Positions 50,126 to 59,727 of a DNA stretch of 64,000 nt are shown here, one piece after another (position 1 is the stretch's first letter; every line of letters starts with the position of its first letter). Under the pieces are notes generated by a model, which saw nothing but the letters and a program-made list of their open reading frames with translations, was not told the DNA's origin and did not search any database. This DNA is from Verrucomicrobiaceae bacterium (GTDB lineage: Bacteria; Verrucomicrobiota; Verrucomicrobiia; Verrucomicrobiales; Verrucomicrobiaceae): the NCBI GenBank assembly GCA_027484445.1, contig JAIXSY010000041.1, positions 227,132 to 291,131 of the forward strand, written 5' to 3'. The translations under genes and the position numbers were made by a program.

Positions 50126-51802
50126 ATGTCTTCCCCAACGTCACTCAACTGGAATTCTTCATCCCTGACCCACGGCTGGCAGCGAGGCGTCAAAGCCTTT
50201 TACTGGGGCCTTGGCTTCACCGAAGAAGATTTCAACAAACCCCAAATCGGCATCGCCACACCTCTGCTGGATGGTAACCTTTGCAATCTCAGAGCTCATG
50301 AGCTGGCCAAAGCTTTGGAAAAAAGCTGCGCTGAATCAGGCCTCATCGCCTTCCCTTTTGGCGTTAGCCCCGTCAGTGACAACATCACGCAAGGACACGA
50401 AGGAGGTGCCGCCTCTCTCGTTTCACGAAACATCATGGCCAATGGTGCAGAGATGATCTGTACCTCTCACCGTTACGACGGCATGATCGGCCTGCATCAT
50501 TGCGACAAGAATGGGCCTGCTTTTGCGATGGCTCTCGCGCGCATGAACTACCCAGGTCTTGTCGTGAATGGCGGCAGCATCCTGCCTGGCTGCCATCAGG
50601 GGCGCTCTTTGACTATTCTGGATGCCTATGATTCCCAGGCTCAAGCCAACACTGGCAAAATCTCTTTTGAAGAATCCGAAACCGTGATTCGCCATGCCTG
50701 CCCAGGTGCAGGAGGCTGTGGCATCGCAGCTTCCTTCAACACGTGGGGCATTGCCCTGGAAGCGATGGGACTTAGCCTGCCAGACACTTCCAGCATCCCT
50801 GCCGTGGATCAGAGGAAACTTACGGACTGCGAGCGTGTCGGCAAAGCCATGCGTCGTCTGCTGGAGCTAAACCTCAGGCCTAGAGACATCCTGACTCATG
50901 CAGCCCTTTCCAATGCCATGGCCGCGATTGCTGCGATTGGAGGCTCCACCAACGGTGTACTCCACATGCTTGCCCTTGCACACGAGGCGGGTGTAAACTT
51001 CACGCTCAGAGACATCCAAGCCATTTGCAGGCGTACTCCCGTTTATTGCAACTTCGCTCCACGAGGGAAAGGCACCATGGCTGATCTGCATCGCATCGGT
51101 GGCACAGCCATGCTCCTCCGCCATTTGATCCGTGCGGGTGTGCTGGACGGCACCTGCATCACAGTCACCGGAGAATCGCTAGAAACCAACGTGTCCCACT
51201 GCCCTGACGTGCCGCTGAACCAAGAACTCATCGCGCCATTGGGACAGCCCTTCAAGGCCTATGCTGATCTCCAAATTTGCTTCGGCAACCTCGCCCCACA
51301 CGGCATGGTTTTCAAAGTGTCCTCGCGCGCAGATCCCAGCTTCCGGGGTCGTGCCATCTGCTTCACCAGTGTCAAAGAGGTCTCGGATGCCGCAGCTGTA
51401 GGTCGGATTCAGCCAGGCCATGTCGTCGTGTTGCGCGGCGTGGGGCCGATTGCAGCCGGTATGCCCGAGTTGCTCGTCGCTAGTGCAGCTCTAGCAGTTC
51501 CAGAGCTCGATGGCAAAGTCGCCTTCCTTTCGGATGGCCGAGTCTCCGGGGTATCTCACGGCGTCATGGGATTGCACGCCTCGCCAGAAGCAGCAGCGGG
51601 CGGTCCCATCGCCGCTGTTCAAGATGGCGATGAGATCGAATTCGACCTGCTCGCCGGCCGTGTGCACGTGCACGCGGATCTGGATGCACGTTCAAAAACT
51701 TGGCCCAAACCTCATTACGAGCGCGCTTACCTAGCCGACTTTGCAGCCACAGCTCAACAAGCGCACGATGGATGTGTTTCGGCATGGGTTTTGAATCGTT
51801 GA
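50126..51802 (+). CDS. ilvD: Dihydroxy-acid dehydratase (divergent)
   Basis: A 558-residue IlvD/Edd family protein. The Fe-S and substrate regions are recognisable though variant: NLCNLRAHELA with the first Cys, FPFGVSPVSDNITQGHEG, HHCDKNGPAFAMALARMN with the second Cys, and CPGAGGCGIAASFNT with the third, followed by LDGTCITVTGESL and FLSDGRVSG. It dehydrates dihydroxy acids in isoleucine, valine and leucine synthesis. Compared with textbook IlvD, NSWNEITPCN has become TPLLDGNLCN, so the isoform may have altered substrate range such as sugar acids. A shared terminator with serA follows. Confidence 0.88.
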   Translation: MSSPTSLNWNSSSLTHGWQRGVKAFYWGLGFTEEDFNKPQIGIATPLLDGNLCNLRAHELAKALEKSCAESGLIAFPFGVSPVSDNITQGHEGGAASLVSRNIMANGAEMICTSHRYDGMIGLHHCDKNGPAFAMALARMNYPGLVVNGGSILPGCHQGRSLTILDAYDSQAQANTGKISFEESETVIRHACPGAGGCGIAASFNTWGIALEAMGLSLPDTSSIPAVDQRKLTDCERVGKAMRRLLELNLRPRDILTHAALSNAMAAIAAIGGSTNGVLHMLALAHEAGVNFTLRDIQAICRRTPVYCNFAPRGKGTMADLHRIGGTAMLLRHLIRAGVLDGTCITVTGESLETNVSHCPDVPLNQELIAPLGQPFKAYADLQICFGNLAPHGMVFKVSSRADPSFRGRAICFTSVKEVSDAAAVGRIQPGHVVVLRGVGPIAAGMPELLVASAALAVPELDGKVAFLSDGRVSGVSHGVMGLHASPEAAAGGPIAAVQDGDEIEFDLLAGRVHVHADLDARSKTWPKPHYERAYLADFAATAQQAHDGCVSAWVLNR

Positions 51803-51840
51803 GTCCATCCAAGCGCACGACCCACTGCATTCCCCCAACA

Positions 51841-51880
51841 AAAACTGCGGAAGGGACGAGTCCCCTCCGCAGTTTGCTTT
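51841..51880. terminator. Bidirectional terminator between ilvD and serA
   Basis: AAACTGCGGA...TCCGCAGTTT forms a long near-perfect stem with T-rich sides in both directions (AAAAACTG before and GCTTTTCAG after). It sits between two convergent genes. Confidence 0.85.
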
Positions 51881-51894
51881 TCAGCGAATGAGGA

Positions 51895-53505
51895 TCAAAC
51901 CACCACCGAATGCACGCGAACGATGCCTGGAACTTTCTCCAGCTCGGCAAGGACTTCGGCGCTCGGAGTGGAGTCCAACGTGAGTAGAGTCAAAGCGGTG
52001 CCACCTTCTTTGTTCCGGCTAAGGCTCATGTCGGCGATGTTCACCTGGTTTTTGCCGAGGATACTGCTGTAAGCGGCGATCATCCCGGGTCGGTCTTGGT
52101 TTTCGATGAACAACAGCGTGCCTTCAGGGCGTGTCTCGATGTGCCGATCGTTCACTTTCACGATGCGCGGCTCACCGGCAAAGAAGGTTCCGGCGATGCT
52201 GGCCGTCTCGGAACCATTGCTGGCCTGCACTTCAATCAGATCCGTGAAGAGATTCGCCTCAGGCAAGCGACTTTCGGTGAAGCGCAGTCCCAAGTTTTCA
52301 GCGACGCCGTTGGCGTTGATGTAATTGACCTGCTCGGCACCGACAGCACGCTCCAGGAAGCCTTTGAGTACGGCGCGAGAAATCAGAGTCGTGTCTCCGC
52401 TGCCCACTTTGCCGCTGTAATTGATGCCCACAACATTTGAGCGGCTGGGGGCGATCTGAGAAACCAAGCGCCCCAAGAGCTCACCGAACTTCAAGAAAGG
52501 TCCGATCTCTGCCAGAACCTTAGGATCCACGTTCGGCATGTTCACGGCATTCACGACCGTGCCTTGCAGCAAGTGGGCCTTGATGACTTCCGCGATTTCG
52601 ATGCCGACATTTTCCTGAGCCTCCTCGGTGCTGGCTCCGAGGTGTGGCGTGAACACCGTGTTGGGTGCTTTCAGCAGCGGGTAATCGGCAGGAGGAGGCT
52701 CGACTTCAAACACGTCCAAGGCAGCTCCCGCGATGGTTCCATCGGTCAGAGCTTGTGCCAATGCGGCGTCGTCAATCAACCCACCGCGCGCGCAGTTGAT
52801 GATGCGGCAGCTTTTTTTCAGGCTCGCCAAGCGCTTGGCATGAATCATGTGCTTCGTCTCTGGCGTCAGCGGCATGTGCATCGTGATGTAGTCCGCCTGC
52901 ACGATGGCTGCATCCAGGTCTTCGCAAAGCGTGACGCCCAGACTCTCAGCACGATTTTTGGAGAGATAGGGATCGTAGGCCACCACGCTCATGCCAAAGG
53001 CCTTGGCACGCTTAGCAAATTCAGCGCCGATCCTGCCCATGCCCAAAACCACCAAGATCTTGCCATAGACCTCGGTTCCTTGGAAACTCTTGCGGTCCCA
53101 TTTGCCGCTCACAATGGTCGCATGTGCCTGAGGGGTCTTTCGGCTCAAAGCCATCATGAGCGTGAAAGCCTGCTCTGCGGTTGAGATCGTGTTGCCTCCT
53201 GGCGTGTTCATCACCACGACACCGCGCTTGCTGGCCACAGGCACGTCGATGTTATCCACACCTACGCCAGCTCGCCCCACCACTTTCAGATGACTCGCGG
53301 CTTCGAGGACCTTGGCCGTGACCTTGGCACCAGAACGCACAATGATGGCGTGCACGTCGCGAGAGGCCTCGATCATCGCAGCCTCCTCCTTGAGGTTCAT
53401 GTTGACCACGACGTCAAAAGACGGCTCCGCCTGGAGCAGCTCGATGCCTTTGCTCGAGATTGGGTCGTTGTTACCGGCAATGAGGATTTTGAACTTCGGG
53501 GCCAT
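51895..53505 (-). CDS. serA: D-3-phosphoglycerate dehydrogenase
   Basis: A 536-residue SerA of the long form. The NAD-binding block VVLGMGRIGAEFAKRAKAFGM, catalytic Arg in NCARGGLIDDAAL, Glu in ALDVFEVEPP and His in TPHLGAS are in order. An intervening domain and a C-terminal ACT domain (TLLFIENQDRPGMIAAYSSILGKNQVNIADMSLSR) follow, so serine feedback is possible. It makes phosphohydroxypyruvate for serine synthesis. A G-rich/C-rich leader precedes the ATG. Confidence 0.96.
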   Translation of the reverse strand: MAPKFKILIAGNNDPISSKGIELLQAEPSFDVVVNMNLKEEAAMIEASRDVHAIIVRSGAKVTAKVLEAASHLKVVGRAGVGVDNIDVPVASKRGVVVMNTPGGNTISTAEQAFTLMMALSRKTPQAHATIVSGKWDRKSFQGTEVYGKILVVLGMGRIGAEFAKRAKAFGMSVVAYDPYLSKNRAESLGVTLCEDLDAAIVQADYITMHMPLTPETKHMIHAKRLASLKKSCRIINCARGGLIDDAALAQALTDGTIAGAALDVFEVEPPPADYPLLKAPNTVFTPHLGASTEEAQENVGIEIAEVIKAHLLQGTVVNAVNMPNVDPKVLAEIGPFLKFGELLGRLVSQIAPSRSNVVGINYSGKVGSGDTTLISRAVLKGFLERAVGAEQVNYINANGVAENLGLRFTESRLPEANLFTDLIEVQASNGSETASIAGTFFAGEPRIVKVNDRHIETRPEGTLLFIENQDRPGMIAAYSSILGKNQVNIADMSLSRNKEGGTALTLLTLDSTPSAEVLAELEKVPGIVRVHSVVV

Positions 53506-53610
53506 GTCAGGGGGTTGGGGAAAAGGGGGCGCAGGCTAGGGCAGGATGGCCTTTTCGCAAGAGGCAAGGTGCCACCAAGGTCGAGCAACGCGCCCGCGAT
53601 CTCACCTTGA

Positions 53611-55020
53611 CTAAGCCAAAATCCCACGAACCACCCGTGCTGGATCGACCCCTGTCAGCCTGAAGTCGAGACCCTGAGAGCGAACCGTCAGCCTCTCATG
53701 ATCTAGTCCCAGTTGATGAAGAATCGTCGCGTGGATGTCATGGACATGAACCGGGTTTTCGACGGCGCCAAAGCCAAACTCGTCCGTTTGACCATAAAGA
53801 GTGCCGCCTTTGAAACCTCCACCCGCGAACCACATGGTGAACGCATCAATGTGGTGATTTCGTCCTGTCGATTCACGAACTTCACCCATCGGGGTGCGGC
53901 CAAATTCTCCACCCCAGATCACGATGGTATCGTCAAGCAGGCCTCGCTGCTTCAGATCTTTCACCAAAGCTGCACTCGCTTGATCGACATCACGACATTT
54001 CTCCGGCAGGTGTTTTTCCAGATTCTCCGTAGGCCCGCCATGATGATCCCAGTTGGTGTCATAAAGCTGCACAAAACGAACTCCGCGCTCGATCAGGCGA
54101 CGTGCGAGCAAGCAGTTCCGCGCGTAGCTCGTTTCCTGGATGTCCTTGATGCCGTAAAGATCGAGAGTGGCCTGCGATTCATCGCGGATGTCCATCAACT
54201 CAGGCGCACTCGTCTGCATGCGATAGGCCATCTCATAGGCATTGATGCGCGTGCTTATCTCCTGGTCTCCTGTCTCCACCAAACGCTTCAGGTTCAGTTC
54301 ACGCACCGCATCCACCACTTTTCTCTGCTCTGCGGAACTGATGCCTTCGGGCGTGGATAGGTTCACGATCGGATCACCCTGGTTGCGCAAAGGCACGCCT
54401 TGATAGGTCGTGGGCAACACCCCACTGCCCCAGAGTACCGCACCGCCGCGCGGTCCACGGGGTCCACTCTGCAGCACGACAAAACCTGGCAAGTTATCAC
54501 ACTCACTTCCGAGGCCATACGTCACCCAAGCTCCCATGCTCGGACGGCCAAAAAGGCCACTGCCCGTGTTCATGTAAAGCTTGGCGGGTGCGTGGTTAAA
54601 GAGTTCTGTCTTGCAGGTGGTGACGATGCTGATGTCATCCACAATCTTGGCCGTGTAGGGAAGGTAATCGCTCACCCAAGCACCGCACTGACCATGCTGC
54701 TTGAAGCCAATCCTTGGCCCTAACAAATCACTGCGATGGCTGCTGTCCATGAAGGCAAAGCGCTTCCCTTTGACATAGCTGTCTGGGATAGGCTTGCCAT
54801 TCAGCTGTGTCAGAAGCGGCTTGTGCTCAAACATCTCCAATTGAGAGGGGCCACCTGCCATGAAGAGGAAAATGACGTTTTTCGCTTTGGCGGGAAAGTG
54901 CGTCTTCTTGGGAGCCAAAGCATCGTCACGGGCCATGAGCGAACCTAAGGCCAGGGAACCTAAGCCCACGCCACAGCGGCTGAAAAAATGTCGGCGAGTT
55001 TGATGCTGCAAGGTGTTCAT
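53611..55020 (-). CDS. DUF1501 protein, Tat-exported (sulfatase-like fold)
   Basis: A 469-residue protein with a Tat-type signal (QTRRHFFSRCGVGLGSLALGSL). KNVIFLFMAGGPSQLEMFEHKPLL and the C-terminal GGEFGRTPMGEVRESTGRNHHIDAFTMWFAGGGFKGGTLYGQTDEFGF are classical DUF1501 marks. DUF1501 proteins are an alkaline-phosphatase-fold group abundant in Planctomycetes and Verrucomicrobia, nearly always paired with a PSD1 gene, which here lies 4 bases upstream in the same direction. Molecular role unknown. Confidence 0.93.
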   Translation of the reverse strand: MNTLQHQTRRHFFSRCGVGLGSLALGSLMARDDALAPKKTHFPAKAKNVIFLFMAGGPSQLEMFEHKPLLTQLNGKPIPDSYVKGKRFAFMDSSHRSDLLGPRIGFKQHGQCGAWVSDYLPYTAKIVDDISIVTTCKTELFNHAPAKLYMNTGSGLFGRPSMGAWVTYGLGSECDNLPGFVVLQSGPRGPRGGAVLWGSGVLPTTYQGVPLRNQGDPIVNLSTPEGISSAEQRKVVDAVRELNLKRLVETGDQEISTRINAYEMAYRMQTSAPELMDIRDESQATLDLYGIKDIQETSYARNCLLARRLIERGVRFVQLYDTNWDHHGGPTENLEKHLPEKCRDVDQASAALVKDLKQRGLLDDTIVIWGGEFGRTPMGEVRESTGRNHHIDAFTMWFAGGGFKGGTLYGQTDEFGFGAVENPVHVHDIHATILHQLGLDHERLTVRSQGLDFRLTGVDPARVVRGILA

Positions 55021-55024
55021 GGGT

Positions 55025-57355
55025 TTATTCACGAGTGACGGTTTCATCGAGATTGAGCAAAACGCGGGCAGCGTTCAGAGCATCCAGTTCCTTCAGCACC
55101 GCGAGTTCATCCGGTCGTGGATCACGAGCCGTGCAGCGCTTGAAGGCAGCTTCGACACCCTGGCTTTGGATGATTTGCTGGAGCGCCGTCGCAAATTCGA
55201 AGAATCCACGATCATTCATCAACGTCAGCGCTTGCAGCGGCGTGTTGCTGCGGACTCTTCGAGTGCATGTGCTGAAACCTTCGGGAGCATCAAAAACCGT
55301 CAAGCTCGGTGGCGGTGAAGCACGATACACAAAGGTATAAAGCGCACGGCGATAGCGGTCCGCTCCTTCACTCACTTTCCAGACACGTTTGACCTGTCCC
55401 TGCCCCATCACACCATCGGGGATCGGAGGATAGACGGGAGGTCCTCCGACTTTGGGCGATAGCAATCCGCTAGCCGCCAGGCAGACATCACGAACGATCT
55501 CTGCGTCCAAGCGGAGACGAGTCTGTCTCCCCAAAAGGTAATTTTGGGGATCTTTTTCGTGCATCTCAGGGGTCGTTGCTGAGCTCTGACGATAAGTGTG
55601 TGACTGAACGATCGTGCGATGCAACGCCTTGAGACTCCATTTCTGCTTCATGAGCTCAAGAGCCAACCAATCCAGAAGCTCAGGATGACTCGGCAAGGAG
55701 CCTTGCAAGCCAAAGTCATTCTCTGTCTCCACCAGACCACGGCCAAAGTATTGCTGCCAGATGCGGTTCACGATCACACGCGAAGTCAGCGGATTCTTCG
55801 GGCTCATGATCCATTGGGCCAAATCGAGACGATTCAGCTGACCCGACTTCGTCGGAATCGAATGCAGCACTGATGGTGTTCCGGGCTGAACCTCCACATC
55901 AGGTCGAGTGAAGTCACCTTTGATGAAAACAGTCGTCTTGCGTGGCTTTGGCAGTTCCTTCAGCACGAGGGTAGTGGTTCCTTTGTTCAAGACCGTGTTC
56001 AGTTGCTGATACTGATCATTCAAAATGCGCAGAGGATCGCTAGGAGGCGCGAAAACGCCAAACAACGCTAGGTTGTCTTCGAGCGAGCGCTTCGCCACGG
56101 TCTTGCTCAAGGCTTTTTTGACTGGACCAGCGAGCTTGGCACGAAAGCCAGAAGCCATCTCTTTTTCCCAAGCCAACACCTCATCATACCGCTCCTGGAT
56201 CAGGCTCTTGAGTTTGGCTTCCACCGTCTTCAATTCCGCATTCAGCGCCTTGATATCGAGACTTGCGTCAAACACCTTCATCTCAGGCTCATCCTGGTTG
56301 TTCAGGAAGGCAAACATCTGGTAATACTCTTTTTGTGAGATGGGATCGAATTTGTGATCATGACACTGAGCGCAACCAATGGTGAGGCCTAACCAAACGC
56401 TTCCGGTCGTGGCGACACGATCAAAGATGCTATCGATGCGAAATTGCTCCTTATCGATGCCGCCTTCTTGGTTGATTTGAGTGTTGCGATGAAAGCCCGT
56501 CGCGATTTTTTGGTTTACCGTGGCCTTGGGCAAAAGATCACCCGCGAGCTGCTCAATCGTGAACTGGTCAAAGGGCATGTCTTGATTCAGCGCCTGAATG
56601 ACCCAATCTCGGAATTTCCAAATCTGCCGTGGAGCATCAATCGAGTATCCATTTGAGTCCGCGTAACGCGCCTGATCCAGCCACCAACGCCCCCAGCGCT
56701 CACCATAGTGCTGGCTGGAGAGCAGCCTCTCCACGAGCGCTCGATAAAGCTCATCCGAAGCGGCTGGTGTCGCTTTTCGATAGGCCTGCACAAAGGCATC
56801 GACCTCTGAAGGGCTTGGCGGCAGGCCAATCAAGTCCAAGGAGACACGACGAATCAGTGTGGCAGGATCTGCTTCAGGCGAAGGCTTCAGGCCATGCTTG
56901 TTGAGCTCCGCTTGGATGAATTGATCAATGGGTAGTGTGCCATCGGCCGAGAGCTTGGGAGCCTGGGGAGGGATAAACGCCCAGTGCGCTTCATAAGGGG
57001 CACCCTGCTCGATCCAAGCTTTCAGCAGTTCTCGCTGCTTCGCATTGAGCGGAGGCTTGTGTGACTTGGGCGGGGGCATTACCTCGTCCTTGTCTTCGCT
57101 GATGATGCGCTGCCAGGCATCGGATTTCTGCAAATCCCCCGGCACGATGCCACGTGCGCCCTCGCGATCTGCCGTTGCCCCCTCGAAGGTATCGAGACGC
57201 AATCCGCCTTCCCGGTGCTTTGGATCAAAGCCGTGGCAGGCAAGACAGTTCTCGCTCAAGATCGGGCGGATATCGCGATTGAAGGAAATCGGACCTGCCG
57301 CGTGCAGACAGGAAGCCAACGCGGTGAAGGTGAAAATCAAAACGGAACGTTGCAT
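55025..57355 (-). CDS. PSD1 protein: Planctomycete cytochrome C, DUF1549 and DUF1553 domains
   Basis: A 776-residue exported protein. Signal peptide at MQRSVLIFTFTALASCLHAA. A cytochrome-like CxxCH heme motif follows (ENCLACHGF). DUF1549 is marked by PIDQFIQAELNKHGLKPSPEADPATLIRRVSLDLIGLPPSPSEVDAF and ERWGRWWLDQARYADSNGY. DUF1553 is marked by RLDLAQWIMSPKNPLTSRVIVNRIWQQYFGRGLVETENDFGLQG. The C-terminus holds RRALYTFVYRASPPPSLTVFDAP. Found with a DUF1501 gene, it is thought to take part in polysaccharide or sulfated glycan handling, but no reaction is proven. Confidence 0.93.
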   Translation of the reverse strand: MQRSVLIFTFTALASCLHAAGPISFNRDIRPILSENCLACHGFDPKHREGGLRLDTFEGATADREGARGIVPGDLQKSDAWQRIISEDKDEVMPPPKSHKPPLNAKQRELLKAWIEQGAPYEAHWAFIPPQAPKLSADGTLPIDQFIQAELNKHGLKPSPEADPATLIRRVSLDLIGLPPSPSEVDAFVQAYRKATPAASDELYRALVERLLSSQHYGERWGRWWLDQARYADSNGYSIDAPRQIWKFRDWVIQALNQDMPFDQFTIEQLAGDLLPKATVNQKIATGFHRNTQINQEGGIDKEQFRIDSIFDRVATTGSVWLGLTIGCAQCHDHKFDPISQKEYYQMFAFLNNQDEPEMKVFDASLDIKALNAELKTVEAKLKSLIQERYDEVLAWEKEMASGFRAKLAGPVKKALSKTVAKRSLEDNLALFGVFAPPSDPLRILNDQYQQLNTVLNKGTTTLVLKELPKPRKTTVFIKGDFTRPDVEVQPGTPSVLHSIPTKSGQLNRLDLAQWIMSPKNPLTSRVIVNRIWQQYFGRGLVETENDFGLQGSLPSHPELLDWLALELMKQKWSLKALHRTIVQSHTYRQSSATTPEMHEKDPQNYLLGRQTRLRLDAEIVRDVCLAASGLLSPKVGGPPVYPPIPDGVMGQGQVKRVWKVSEGADRYRRALYTFVYRASPPPSLTVFDAPEGFSTCTRRVRSNTPLQALTLMNDRGFFEFATALQQIIQSQGVEAAFKRCTARDPRPDELAVLKELDALNAARVLLNLDETVTRE

Positions 57356-57583
57356 GGAAAGATCAGAGAAAACGCTGAATCCAGACACGGTCTCACGCAC
57401 AGCCTTGGGGGCAGCGCATTCTGACGCATGTCTCACCCTTGGTTCCCGGCTGCTGCACGAATCTCACAGAAAAAATGAAATCCTGGAAAAAAAGCCCTAA
57501 AGGGCGACGGCACGCCGCAAAAATGAACCTGATGTCGAGTTTTCCTGTGAGATTTCCGCAGCCGCATGAAACTGAGGTTAGAC

Positions 57584-58150
57584 ATGCTCGACTCTGCCCA
57601 GCTCGACAACACCCTGGACCACATCCTGCGTGGTCATCCCGATGCTTTCCTGAGCATCGTTAGGGCCTATGGTCCTGGACTTCGCGCTTGGCTCGGTAGC
57701 CAATTGTTTCATCAGGATGAGGTCGATGATCTGGCCCAAGAAACCTTCATTGCCGCATATCGAAGCCTGCACAGCTTCCAACGCAGCCAAGACTTCGGCG
57801 CTTGGTTGCGCGGCATCGCACGCAACAAACTTTTGCGTCACTTTGAGCACGTCCAGCGTCAAGTTTCCCGCCTAGAGCTATTTCGCCGTGAGGCTTCTGC
57901 TTGGCTCCAGGATGAATTGGATCAACAGGCGGCCAAGACCCGCAGCGAGCAGCTGCAGCTCGTGTTGAACTGCATCAGCCAATTGCCGGAACGCCTACGC
58001 CAAGTCGTGCGGTCACAGCTGGAGGGGAACAAAGCCGCTTCCTTGGCTGAGGAGATGAAGACCAGTGCTGGTGCGATCTATCAACTGCAATACCGCGCTT
58101 TAGGCCTGCTGCGGGAATGCGTCTCACGCAAAATGACCCATGAACACTGA
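57584..58150 (+). CDS. ECF RNA polymerase sigma factor
   Basis: A 188-residue sigma-70 family factor. Region 2: EVDDLAQETFIAAYRSLHSFQRSQDFGAWLRGIARNKLLRHF. Region 4: LPERLRQVVRSQLEGNKAASLAEEMKTSAGAIYQLQYRALGLLRECV. A good Shine-Dalgarno (GAGG) lies 6 bases before ATG 57584, deciding this start over ATG 57566. It overlaps the FecR-LamG gene by 11 bases, as in planctomycete/verrucomicrobial ECF groups with a membrane anti-sigma partner. It diverges from the PSD1 gene. Confidence 0.92.
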   Translation: MLDSAQLDNTLDHILRGHPDAFLSIVRAYGPGLRAWLGSQLFHQDEVDDLAQETFIAAYRSLHSFQRSQDFGAWLRGIARNKLLRHFEHVQRQVSRLELFRREASAWLQDELDQQAAKTRSEQLQLVLNCISQLPERLRQVVRSQLEGNKAASLAEEMKTSAGAIYQLQYRALGLLRECVSRKMTHEH

Positions 58151-59726
58151 CTTGGAAGAAGCCCTGATTGCTTGGCAAGGCGGAGAACTGCCGGAAGATC
58201 GTGCGGAAGCACTGCTGACTCGACTGCGCGAAGACGCCGGCTTTCGCGCAACCTTGGCAGGGCTGATCTGGACCCTTTCCTTGAGCAAGGTGGCGCAGTC
58301 GCCCGACCCTCGATGGATCACTTTGCAAGAAGAGTTAGGGATGCATGAAGCTGATGGGGCCGGTGAAAATCGTCGCCTGGAAGACTCGCTCATGGCCGCC
58401 GTGCGTCGTGAGCCACGGCGTTTCGTCAGCTCAGGGTGGCGCATCGCTACCGCCCTCGCAGCTGCAGCGGCGATCCTCTTTGCAGGTCTGCTTTGGCTAC
58501 AGACCGAACCCGCCTTGAGTTCCCAAGAAGTCATTGCCGTATGGGTGCCGAAGGATGCGCAACAGCCGAGCCGCACGGTGACCGCAGGTCCACTGCATCT
58601 GGCTCAGGGGCAGGCAAAGCTGCTTTTCACCCAGGGTGTCGTGGTGGATGTGGAAGGGCCCGCTGAACTCGAGATCCACAGCGAGAGCCGCATGGTCTGC
58701 CGTCAGGGAAAGCTGCGCACCCAGGTGCCACCGGGGGCAGAGGGCTTCTGTGTCGAAACCCCCCAAGGGGCGGTCACGGACCTGGGCACGGTTCTGGGTA
58801 TCACTGTCAGCGCCCAAGGCCGAACCGATGTGAATGTGTTCGAGGGGCAGGCGGAGCTTTCAGCCAGTATCCCTGGTCAGGCAGGACTGCGAACCCTGGT
58901 TTTGAACGAAGCCGAAAAGGCGAGCCTCGGCGCCCCTTCAGGACTTTTCGGCATGAGTGAGGCCACGGATTTTCTGGCTTCCATCCAGCCGCTTCTCCCA
59001 CGCCTTCGACTCCCTGTGGACCAGCGTGAGCGCATGCTGGCAGCCAAGCCTGTGCATTACTGGCGAATGAATCGTCTCGTCGAAGGTAAAGTGCCCAACG
59101 AGGTGACCGGTGGCCCTTCCCTGAGCCTCGCAGGCAAGGTAGAGATCGGTGCCAGCGCCCGGTTTTGGGGAAAAGAAGCTCCCGGAGTGATTCATTCGGA
59201 GCAGCCTTGGATCGCGCCCGGTAGCGGTTATGCGCTAGAGCTTTGGTTCATGGCAGAGACGCTGGATCAGACAGCACTTCTGGCCTTGACCACTCCCGAC
59301 CCGAAACGCCCGCACCTGGGACTCATTGAGCTCGGCTGCCGCCCGCCGGGGCAGGCTGCGGGCGCGGGGGTGCTGCGTTATCTCCTGCGCTGGCCGGCAG
59401 GGCATCGGGATGGCATGAATCTCTTCTCTGCTGCCGCTTCAGCACTGCCTTATCAATGGCACCATGTGGTCGCCCAGCAGGCCCGAGGCCGCATGGAACT
59501 CTTCCTTGATGGCAAACCCCTCGGCCCGGCTCAGTCGGACGCCGTGCCTGCGGATCATCCAGCGATGTTCCAGATTGGGGCTCTGGAATGGCGGCCTGAG
59601 CAAGACCTGACACAGCTTCGCCGTGCCTTTTGCGGTCAGATTGCCGAACTGGCGGTGTATGATCGCACACTGACCGCGCGTGAAATTGCCGAACACGCAC
59701 GGCCCTTGATGAGGTCGCCGTTTTGA
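58140..59726 (+). CDS. FecR-like membrane sensor with LamG domain (putative anti-sigma partner)
   Basis: A 528-residue protein. The cytoplasmic N-terminal ~95 residues (EALIAWQGGELPEDRAEALLTRL) precede one membrane helix (IATALAAAAAILFAGLLWL). A FecR-type domain follows: LFTQGVVVDVEGPAELEIHSESRMVCRQGKLRTQVPPGAEGFCVETPQGAVTDLGTVLGI. The C-terminal ~200 residues are a LamG/concanavalin module (YALELWFMAETLDQTALLALTT; HHVVAQQARGRMELFLDGKPLG). Start overlaps the sigma gene, so they are translationally coupled. It likely senses a surface ligand and controls the sigma factor. Confidence 0.88.
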   Translation: MNTDLEEALIAWQGGELPEDRAEALLTRLREDAGFRATLAGLIWTLSLSKVAQSPDPRWITLQEELGMHEADGAGENRRLEDSLMAAVRREPRRFVSSGWRIATALAAAAAILFAGLLWLQTEPALSSQEVIAVWVPKDAQQPSRTVTAGPLHLAQGQAKLLFTQGVVVDVEGPAELEIHSESRMVCRQGKLRTQVPPGAEGFCVETPQGAVTDLGTVLGITVSAQGRTDVNVFEGQAELSASIPGQAGLRTLVLNEAEKASLGAPSGLFGMSEATDFLASIQPLLPRLRLPVDQRERMLAAKPVHYWRMNRLVEGKVPNEVTGGPSLSLAGKVEIGASARFWGKEAPGVIHSEQPWIAPGSGYALELWFMAETLDQTALLALTTPDPKRPHLGLIELGCRPPGQAAGAGVLRYLLRWPAGHRDGMNLFSAAASALPYQWHHVVAQQARGRMELFLDGKPLGPAQSDAVPADHPAMFQIGALEWRPEQDLTQLRRAFCGQIAELAVYDRTLTAREIAEHARPLMRSPF

Positions 59727-59727
59727 C

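Noticed and set aside
49116..50144. 342-residue minus-strand frame opposite the OMP gene
   Set aside because: Arises from the biased codon use of the OMP gene; runs through its terminator.
53505..53560. G-quadruplex in front of serA
   Set aside because: The G runs (GGGGG, GGGG, GGGGG) are three, not four close tracts; treated as part of the C-rich leader pattern instead.
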